From positions 1 through 9,663 of the forward strand of contig PIYA01000023.1 in assembly GCA_003601785.1 (NCBI GenBank): a stretch of DNA of 9,663 nucleotides. The letters run 5' to 3'. The notes beneath the pieces are model-generated. The model was given only the letters and a program-made list of their open reading frames with translations, ran no database searches and was not told where the DNA came from. Below, in pieces: positions 5,919 through 9,663 of this stretch; positions within the stretch are counted from its first letter, which is position 1, and every line of letters starts with the position of its first letter. This DNA is from Candidatus Bathyarchaeota archaeon. GTDB lineage: Archaea; Thermoproteota; Bathyarchaeia; Bathyarchaeales; Bathycorpusculaceae. Position numbers and translations under genes: made by a program.

Positions 5919-6110
5919 TCAGCGAATTGGAAACTCATAACCACATTTTGGACATTTCACATAGCTGCAAGATACAACCGAGGGGCATCCACTGCACGCG
6001 AAAACTCGGGCGTAACTCACGTCAAACTTGAAACCACATTTTGGACAAGTCAAGATTCTTTTTTTCCGCTGATTTTTTTCCTTACCCGTTTCCGTTTCTC
6101 TCCATAACAC
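5919..6110 (-). CDS. Small zinc-ribbon protein of unknown function
   Basis: Sixty-three residues. A basic N-terminus (KEKNQRKKR) precedes seven cysteines: C22/C25 (TCPKCGF), C39/C42 (CSGC), C48 and C53/C56 (KCPKCGY). Two CPKCG knuckles flank a CSGC core, which suggests one or two zinc sites. I prefer GTG 6110: a TATA-like GTTTATATTA at 6131-6140 places the transcript start near 6109, giving a leaderless message. Extending the frame to 6164 would put the promoter inside the gene. It lies between hydrogenase-maturation genes and MoaD/MoaE genes, so a role in metal or sulfur handling is possible, but I recognise no named family. Confidence 0.72.
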   Translation of the reverse strand: MLWRETETGKEKNQRKKRILTCPKCGFKFDVSYARVFACSGCPSVVSCSYVKCPKCGYEFPIR

Positions 6111-6130
6111 ACGATTTGAGACAAAGAACT

Positions 6131-6140
6131 TAATATAAAC
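6131..6140. promoter_or_regulatory. TATA-like box between divergent zinc-ribbon and MoaD-like genes
   Basis: The plus strand reads TAATATAAAC and the minus strand GTTTATATTA. Read leftward it lies 26-27 bases from GTG 6110 of the zinc-ribbon gene. Read rightward it would start a transcript near 6162, 13 bases before GTG 6175. The leftward assignment is stronger. Confidence 0.45.
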
Positions 6141-6174
6141 CTTTACTTGAAAATTTAAGAACAAAATACGCCTT

Positions 6175-6534
6175 GTGCAGTTGAAACCTATGCCGAAAGT
6201 GAACGTGAATTACTTTGCAAATCTACGCGAACTGATGGGTGTGAGAGAGGAGAAATACAAGGTTAAAGAAGGAACAACGCTGGCGGACTTACTCCTCACT
6301 CACATACCAAACAAGCATCCAAAAGTTTCCGAACGCTGGAAAATCCAAGTTTTTGAGATAGAAGACAGTGAAATCAAGTATGAAAGAGATGGGACTCCTT
6401 CGCTTAAATACTTGGTTCTGATAAACGGAATCTCATACACCTCAATCCGCGAAGGAAAAAAACGTCCAGGTCTCAGATATAAACTTAAAGATGGAGATGA
6501 CATTTCAATACTCCCACCTGTCGGCGGTGGATGA
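6175..6534 (+). CDS. MoaD/ThiS-family beta-grasp sulfur carrier, long form, ending Gly-Gly-Gly
   Basis: A ubiquitin-like sulfur carrier. VNVNYFANLRELMG is the first beta strand and helix of MoaD, and the end, LKDGDDISILPPVGGG, has the glycine tail that an E1 enzyme adenylates and that becomes a thiocarboxylate. It is longer than E. coli MoaD (about 81 residues) because of an insertion around residues 55-90 (VFEIEDSEIKYERDG and beyond). The start is uncertain: GTG 6175, TTG 6181 and ATG 6190 are in frame and none has a good Shine-Dalgarno. ATG 6190 gives MPKVNVNYFA, which fits the family best. A second MoaD-like gene follows 9 bases after the stop. It could serve molybdopterin, tungstopterin, thiolation or SAMP-type modification. 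Confidence 0.87.
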   Translation: MQLKPMPKVNVNYFANLRELMGVREEKYKVKEGTTLADLLLTHIPNKHPKVSERWKIQVFEIEDSEIKYERDGTPSLKYLVLINGISYTSIREGKKRPGLRYKLKDGDDISILPPVGGG

Positions 6535-6543
6535 GATAATAAA

Positions 6544-6831
6544 TTGGAAAACCTAAAGGTTACTGTAAGGTTCTACGCGAGCTTAAGGGAAAGGCTGGGT
6601 GTGAAAAAAGTTAACCTACAACTTGAAGAAGGTTCCAGCTTTACATCCGCCATGGAAAAACTGGCGGAAACCCTAGGCAACAAGGCTGATGTTATCTTTG
6701 ATAAGCTGAAAATAAAGGACAGCGTGATGGTAAGCGTCAACAACAACCTCGTCAAACCTTCTGATCTGACGGAATTAAAGCTTAAAGACGGAGATGTCAT
6801 AGATATCATGCCCCTGCCCTCGGGAGGTTAA
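6544..6831 (+). CDS. moaD: MoaD-family molybdopterin synthase sulfur-carrier subunit, ending Gly-Gly
   Basis: Ninety-five residues with the MoaD pattern: KVTVRFYASLRERLG at the start, VMVSVNNNLV in the middle, and LKLKDGDVIDIMPLPSGG at the end. The terminal Gly-Gly would be thiocarboxylated and inserted into the active site of MoaE. The moaE gene begins 3 bases after its stop, which makes this the most likely MoaD of the three copies here. The start is TTG 6544, with weak purine-rich sequence upstream and translational coupling to the preceding MoaD-like gene likely. It could also act as a small archaeal modifier protein. Confidence 0.87.
   Translation: MENLKVTVRFYASLRERLGVKKVNLQLEEGSSFTSAMEKLAETLGNKADVIFDKLKIKDSVMVSVNNNLVKPSDLTELKLKDGDVIDIMPLPSGG
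6822..6828 (+). promoter_or_regulatory. Shine-Dalgarno of moaE inside the Gly-Gly codons of moaD
   Basis: GGGAGGT lies 6 bases before GTG 6835. It consists of the last base of the serine codon plus GGA and GGT, the two terminal glycine codons of the upstream MoaD. It decides the GTG start of moaE and implies coupled translation. Confidence 0.7.
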
Positions 6832-6834
6832 GCT

Positions 6835-7254
6835 GTGAAAGTGAAGGTTTCTCCAGAACTTGACGATTTGCAGTCTCTCATAGATCAGCTTAAGAAGTCG
6901 TCGAGAGAGATAGGTGCAATAGCGGTTTTCGTGGGAACCGTGAGAGGAACCTTTAGAGATGAGAAGGTTTTAAGGCTGGAATACGAGGCTCACGAAACGC
7001 TAGCACCCAAGGTTTTAGAGGAAATAACGGCTGACGTGAAAAAGAAGTATGGAATAATAGACGCTGTGGCGGAGCATCGCACTGGAAAAGTGGAGGTTGG
7101 AGAGGATGTCATGTACGTCCTAGTTGCATCTAAACATCGCAAGGAAGCATTCCAAGCTTTAACAGAACTGGTTGACAGAATCAAAACCGAAACACCGATC
7201 TGGAAGAAGGAGATAACGGAGAAAGGCGCCCACTGGGTGGAAAATCCCAAATAA
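6835..7254 (+). CDS. moaE: Molybdopterin synthase catalytic subunit MoaE
   Basis: It converts cyclic pyranopterin monophosphate to molybdopterin using sulfur from MoaD, in the cytoplasm. The family motifs are in order: AIAVFVGTVRG (R37), LEYEAHETLA (49-57), HRTGKVEVGE (81-90), SKHRKEAF (H101, R102), then DRIKTETPIWKKE. K117 and K124 have the same spacing of seven as the catalytic K119 and K126 of E. coli MoaE. At 139 residues it is of ordinary length and looks complete. The GTG 6835 start follows moaD directly with a good Shine-Dalgarno. Its presence implies a molybdenum or tungsten enzyme in the cell, perhaps a formate or aldehyde oxidoreductase linked to the hydrogenase. It ends only 3 bases from the convergent gene at 7258. 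Confidence 0.94.
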   Translation: MKVKVSPELDDLQSLIDQLKKSSREIGAIAVFVGTVRGTFRDEKVLRLEYEAHETLAPKVLEEITADVKKKYGIIDAVAEHRTGKVEVGEDVMYVLVASKHRKEAFQALTELVDRIKTETPIWKKEITEKGAHWVENPK

Positions 7255-7257
7255 GAT

Positions 7258-7557
7258 TTAACCGCCGATGTCGGCGTATGCCACTAATACTTCACTGTTA
7301 GGATTTATCTTTTTATCACTCATGCCTTCGACAAAGTTGCCTTCGCATATAAACATGAAAACGTCTGACATCATCTCCCGATATTTGCCACCGTACAAGG
7401 TTTCAACGGCTTTCTTATACTTCTCGTTAAGCAAGTTTAAAAGGTCTTCATACTTAGCGTTGTCAGACAAACTTATGATCTCTCTCTTCTTATCTGAACC
7501 GAAGAGTTTCGCCATTTCACGGCTTAGATACCTTATCCTCACTTCCAAACTTTGCAC
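7258..7557 (-). CDS. Third MoaD/ubiquitin-like beta-grasp protein, ending Gly-Gly
   Basis: Ninety-nine residues with the length, strand pattern and ending of a sulfur carrier or small archaeal modifier: LEVRIRYLSREMAKLFG at the start and NPNSEVLVAYADIGG at the end. The middle (YEDLLNLLNEKYKKAVETLYGGKY) differs clearly from the two MoaD-like proteins upstream, so it is not a recent duplicate. It lies on the opposite strand, convergent with moaE. The start is GTG 7557 or TTG 7548; AAGG at 7560-7557 would serve the TTG with an 8-base spacing. Its partner could be the E1 at 8196-8933. Function beyond the fold (tRNA thiolation, tungsten cofactor, protein tagging) is open. Confidence 0.82.
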   Translation of the reverse strand: MQSLEVRIRYLSREMAKLFGSDKKREIISLSDNAKYEDLLNLLNEKYKKAVETLYGGKYREMMSDVFMFICEGNFVEGMSDKKINPNSEVLVAYADIGG

Positions 7558-7603
7558 CTTGACCCATTAAGGTTTTCTTTTCGAGTTTAAAATTCACGTA
7601 AAA

Positions 7604-7612
7604 CCTATAAAG
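7604..7612. promoter_or_regulatory. TATA-like box shared by divergent MoaD-like and VIT1-like genes
   Basis: The plus strand reads CCTATAAAG, with its centre 26 bases before ATG 7634, which points to a leaderless transcript for the VIT1-like gene. The minus strand reads CTTTATAGG and would give a leader of about 26-35 bases for the gene starting at 7557 or 7548, in keeping with its AAGG site. Confidence 0.45.
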
Positions 7613-7633
7613 CTATTCGCTCATCAACCATTG

Positions 7634-8116
7634 ATGGAAAACATAAATAAGGAAGGTTTTCAAGGCTTAGCGTTCGGAATGATGGATGGAATAATCACAG
7701 CCCTAGGTGTTCTGATGGGTTTAAGCCCGTTAGAGGATAAAATCATCCTTTTTATAGGCATATTAGTCACAGGAATGGCTGACTCATTCGCCAACGCCGC
7801 TGGAGTCCACGTTTCAGAGGAAACGGAAACAATTCACAGAAGAGCTGAGATATGGAAGAGCACTCTCTACTGCTTCTTTGCTACAATCTTGATGTTCATG
7901 TTGATTTCTCTCCCAGTCCTAATCCTGCCCTTCGAAACAGCGGTATGTGTCTCATGGATTATAGGGACTCTTTTACTTGTGATGCTTAGCGTGGTGGTAG
8001 CGGATATAAGAAAAATGAAACGCCTAAACCTGATTGCGGAATACGTGACTATGGGACTCGTCATCTCCGCGGTTTGCTACATTTTAAGCACTCTTGTAAA
8101 AAACATTCTGCTATAA
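7634..8116 (+). CDS. Small VIT1/CCC1-family membrane protein, probable Fe2+/Mn2+ transporter
   Basis: An integral membrane protein of 160 residues with about five hydrophobic segments (roughly 12-30, 36-58, 74-98, 103-125, 133-158). FGMMDGIITALGVLMGL (D18 in the first segment) and GMADSFANAAGVHVSEETE (D50, E62, E63) match the two signature regions of VIT1/CCC1 transporters, which move ferrous iron or manganese. The loop between segments 2 and 3 is only about 15 residues, so the helical cytosolic metal-binding domain of plant VIT1 is missing. ATG 7634 is preferred over TTG 7631 because it lies 26 bases from a TATA-like box. A link to iron supply for the Fe-S and NiFe proteins is inference; direction of transport is unknown. 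Confidence 0.85.
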   Translation: MENINKEGFQGLAFGMMDGIITALGVLMGLSPLEDKIILFIGILVTGMADSFANAAGVHVSEETETIHRRAEIWKSTLYCFFATILMFMLISLPVLILPFETAVCVSWIIGTLLLVMLSVVVADIRKMKRLNLIAEYVTMGLVISAVCYILSTLVKNILL

Positions 8117-8195
8117 ATGCGCCTTCCAATCTCCTTTCATGTTGAAACCCAAAATAATAAAATTACTCAGCAACTACAGAAGTCTGTGAAACAAC

Positions 8196-8933
8196 ATGAG
8201 CTTATCTCCGTCAGAGTTAGAACGGTACAGCCGACAACTGTCCATTCGTGGTTTCGGAGTTGAAGGACAGAAGAAACTGAAAAATTCAAAGGTTGTTGTG
8301 GTCGGCGTAGGCGGGTTGGGCTGTCTTTCTTCGCTTTACCTCGCAGCGGCTGGTGTCGGAAGAATAGTTCTCGTTGATAAAGGAAGGTTCACGTTGAAAA
8401 ATCTGAACCGTCAGGTTCTGTGCTGGCAAAAGGACATTGGAAGATTCAAGGCTGAAGTTGCGAAGGAGAAACTCGAGGAGTTCAACCCAGAAATCAAAGT
8501 TGAAACGGTGATCGAAGAAATCACTGAGGAAAGCGTCCAAGAAATCATAGGAAAAACAGACGTGGTTGTGGATGGAATGGACAACTGGAAAACAAGGTTC
8601 ATCGTAAACAAGCACTGTGTAAAGCAACACATCCCCTTCGTCCACGCCGGCGTCTCAGAGATGCACGGACAAATAACAACCATAATGCCCGGTGAGGGAC
8701 CATGCTTAAGATGCATCTTCCCAAGAAATCCTCCAGAAGTTGAAAACATACCGATTTTGGGTGCAACACCAGCCTTTTTTGCAGCGCTTCAAGTCATCGA
8801 AACAGTCAAGCTCATAACGGGTTTGGGTGAACCTCTTGTTGGAAGAATGTTATTCATAGACGGAAGGGAGATGGCTGTTGAAATCGTGAAAATGAAGAGA
8901 AACGCCAACTGTCCAGTCTGCGGAAGCCTATAA
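8196..8933 (+). CDS. MoeB/ThiF/UbaA-type E1 adenylyltransferase lacking the usual catalytic cysteine
   Basis: It activates the C-terminal glycine of MoaD- or ThiS-like proteins with ATP. Residues 8-30 (ERYSRQLSIRGFGVEGQKKL) and the nucleotide motif VVVVGVGGLG (G37-G42), D61, NLNRQ (R72), K85 and DGMDNW (D129) are typical. Zinc ligands C170/C173 (CLRC) and C239/C242 (CPVC) are present. In thioester- or persulfide-forming members a cysteine lies about 15-20 residues after the first zinc pair; here that stretch reads VENIPILGATPAFFAALQ with none. It should still form the acyl-adenylate, as MoeB does. It is the only E1 seen here and may serve all three MoaD-like proteins. ATG 8196 has no clear Shine-Dalgarno; AATAATAAAA near 8153-8162 may be its TATA box. 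Confidence 0.9.
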   Translation: MSLSPSELERYSRQLSIRGFGVEGQKKLKNSKVVVVGVGGLGCLSSLYLAAAGVGRIVLVDKGRFTLKNLNRQVLCWQKDIGRFKAEVAKEKLEEFNPEIKVETVIEEITEESVQEIIGKTDVVVDGMDNWKTRFIVNKHCVKQHIPFVHAGVSEMHGQITTIMPGEGPCLRCIFPRNPPEVENIPILGATPAFFAALQVIETVKLITGLGEPLVGRMLFIDGREMAVEIVKMKRNANCPVCGSL

Positions 8934-8936
8934 GGT

Positions 8937-9344
8937 TTAAGTCGCAACAAGTACAGTCTTAACCATTTTCACACCACGCTTAGAAGCCAACTCATCATTT
9001 AATCTGCGAATATCCGAGACTTCACCTCTAACAGCTATAGCCTCCAAACAGTCTCTCTCACTTAGGTGAATGTGCATCGTTGAACATATAACGTTCAAGT
9101 AGTGATGTTGAATATCCGTGAGAGCACTGGTCAACCCTCTCGCTTCATGATCATAGAGCAACAGTAAGATTCCAGCTTTGACGCCCTTTTCCTCTTGAAG
9201 CCATTTGCGTTCTGAGACAAAGAGTCTGACAGCGTCTTGAACAGCCTTTGAACGGTTTTCATATCCCATTTTCTTGATCAGATCGTCGAAATCTTTCAGC
9301 AGCTCAGGTGGGAATGTTACACCCACACGAACTATTCTTGTCAT
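8937..9344 (-). CDS. nikR: Nickel-responsive regulator NikR
   Basis: A nickel-sensing ribbon-helix-helix repressor. Residues 1-45 form the DNA-binding domain (RVGVTFPPELLKDFDDLI, then NRSKAVQDAVRLFV). Residues 55-135 form the ACT-like nickel domain. All four high-affinity ligands are present with E. coli spacing: H80, H91, H93 and C99 (E. coli H76, H87, H89, C95). The length of 135 residues is standard. It is divergent from a membrane protein gene with a palindrome at its start, which is the probable target. It could also act on the hydrogenase genes, but I see no matching site there. The 3-base gap to the E1 gene at the other end is convergent. Confidence 0.95.
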   Translation of the reverse strand: MTRIVRVGVTFPPELLKDFDDLIKKMGYENRSKAVQDAVRLFVSERKWLQEEKGVKAGILLLLYDHEARGLTSALTDIQHHYLNVICSTMHIHLSERDCLEAIAVRGEVSDIRRLNDELASKRGVKMVKTVLVAT

Positions 9345-9381
9345 AAGCTTTCACTTTATGATAGAATCTGTGAAGTTTAAC

Positions 9382-9396
9382 CATAAAGCTTTTATG
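9382..9396. promoter_or_regulatory. Symmetric TATA-like element between nikR and the ECF-S-like gene
   Basis: CATAAAGCTTTTATG is a 6-bp inverted repeat (CATAAA / TTTATG) around GCT. Each strand offers a TTTATG box, placing transcript starts near 9358 for nikR and near 9419 for the membrane protein. The latter falls inside the putative NikR operator. Confidence 0.4.
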
Positions 9397-9403
9397 AGCA
9401 ATG

Positions 9404-9433
9404 GGTAACACGAATTTGTTAAAAGGTGTTACC
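9404..9433. promoter_or_regulatory. Putative NikR operator: GGTAACAC-N14-GTGTTACC
   Basis: A perfect 8-bp inverted repeat ending at the base before ATG 9434. Reading the inner six bases, GTAACA-N16-TGTTAC has exactly the 28-base layout of the E. coli NikR box GTATGA-N16-TCATAC. It covers the expected transcript start and the Shine-Dalgarno AGGTG of the downstream gene, so binding would block transcription. The divergent neighbour is nikR itself. Confidence 0.75.
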
Positions 9434-9663
9434 ATGGCGTACTTCACAAGCCGAGACATCACTGCGATAGCGTTGTTCGCAGCATTGTGGAGCGTGTTAA
9501 GCGCATACGTAGCGCCAATCTTCTGGAACGCAACCCATATGCCGTTTCTATGCGACATACTCGGCGTAACCTCGTTAATTCTTGTGTTGTGGTATGTCAG
9601 AAAGTTTGGAGCCGTAACGTTCACAGGGGTAATCGCCACCATCATAATTTTGGCGTTGCGTCC
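9434..9663 (+). CDS. Partial membrane protein resembling an ECF transporter S component, probable nickel uptake
   Basis: It starts at ATG 9434 and runs off the right edge after 76 codons. The N-terminus, MAYFTSRDITAIALFAALWS, leads into hydrophobic segments at about 9-30, 42-56 and 61-74. Features such as SAYVAPIFW, FLCDILG and VRKFGAVTFTG recall substrate-binding (S) components of energy-coupling factor transporters, including the YkoE-like group. That match is by general resemblance. Position next to nikR and behind a NikR-type palindrome suggests a nickel (or cobalt) uptake system with further ECF genes outside the window. AGGTG lies 5 bases before the start. Other substrates, such as thiamine precursors, cannot be excluded from the fragment. 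Confidence 0.7.
   Translation, partial: MAYFTSRDITAIALFAALWSVLSAYVAPIFWNATHMPFLCDILGVTSLILVLWYVRKFGAVTFTGVIATIIILALR

Noticed and set aside
5939..6047. 16-bp direct repeat AACCACATTTTGGACA at 5939-5954 and 6032-6047
   Set aside because: Both copies are the codons for the two CPKCG zinc knuckles of the small zinc-ribbon protein. This is explained by the protein fold and is not a mobile or CRISPR-like repeat.
6110..6164. Longer N-terminus for the zinc-ribbon protein (start at 6164)
   Set aside because: The extra residues would be encoded by the A+T-rich promoter, including the TATA-like GTTTATATTA, and look like translated promoter sequence.
1..9663. CRISPR arrays, tRNA or rRNA genes, insertion sequences
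   Set aside because: I looked for regular spaced repeats, cloverleaf-like segments with a T-loop consensus, and transposase motifs or terminal repeats, and saw none. The gaps between genes are short and mostly promoter-like.

Overview
The window is archaeal. Several genes start with GTG or TTG. TATA-like boxes sit about 26 bases before starts that lack a Shine-Dalgarno (SD) site, and purine-rich SD sites are used inside operons. The proteins are archaeal-type: HdrB, an Lrp/AsnC regulator, several MoaD-like proteins with one E1, and NikR. By eye G+C is about 40-45%. The mix suggests an uncultured anaerobic lineage such as Bathyarchaeia or a relative, but that placement is a guess.

Bases 254-4334 (minus strand) hold a tight five-gene operon: a four-cluster ferredoxin, a NuoC/EchD-like protein, an HdrB-like double CCG protein, a group 4-type [NiFe] hydrogenase large subunit with all four metal-ligand cysteines, and a small subunit fused to a 2x[4Fe-4S] ferredoxin. 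No membrane subunit is encoded here, although classical group 4 enzymes (Ech, Mbh, Hyc) always have them. An HdrB-like protein occupies a place inside the operon. This is the most unusual item in the window. The left edge carries the start of another minus-strand gene.

Bases 4335-4530 are a divergent control region with an 11-bp inverted repeat of TATA-like arms. From it an Lrp/AsnC-type regulator with a five-cysteine tail runs rightward, followed by a HycI/HyaD-type hydrogenase maturation protease and a DUF1858 protein. These probably control and mature the hydrogenase.

Bases 5919-8933 are mainly sulfur-carrier and cofactor genes: a small zinc-ribbon protein (minus), two MoaD-like beta-grasp proteins and MoaE (plus), a third MoaD-like protein (minus), a VIT1/CCC1-like metal transporter (plus), and a MoeB/ThiF-type E1 (plus) that lacks the usual catalytic cysteine. 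Together they indicate molybdopterin (Mo or W) cofactor synthesis and possibly other sulfur transfer or ubiquitin-like modification.

Bases 8937-9663 hold nikR (minus) and, divergently, the start of a membrane protein resembling an ECF transporter S component. A perfect 8-bp inverted repeat with NikR-box geometry abuts its start codon. Nickel uptake, nickel sensing, the nickel enzyme and its protease thus lie within one 10-kb neighbourhood.
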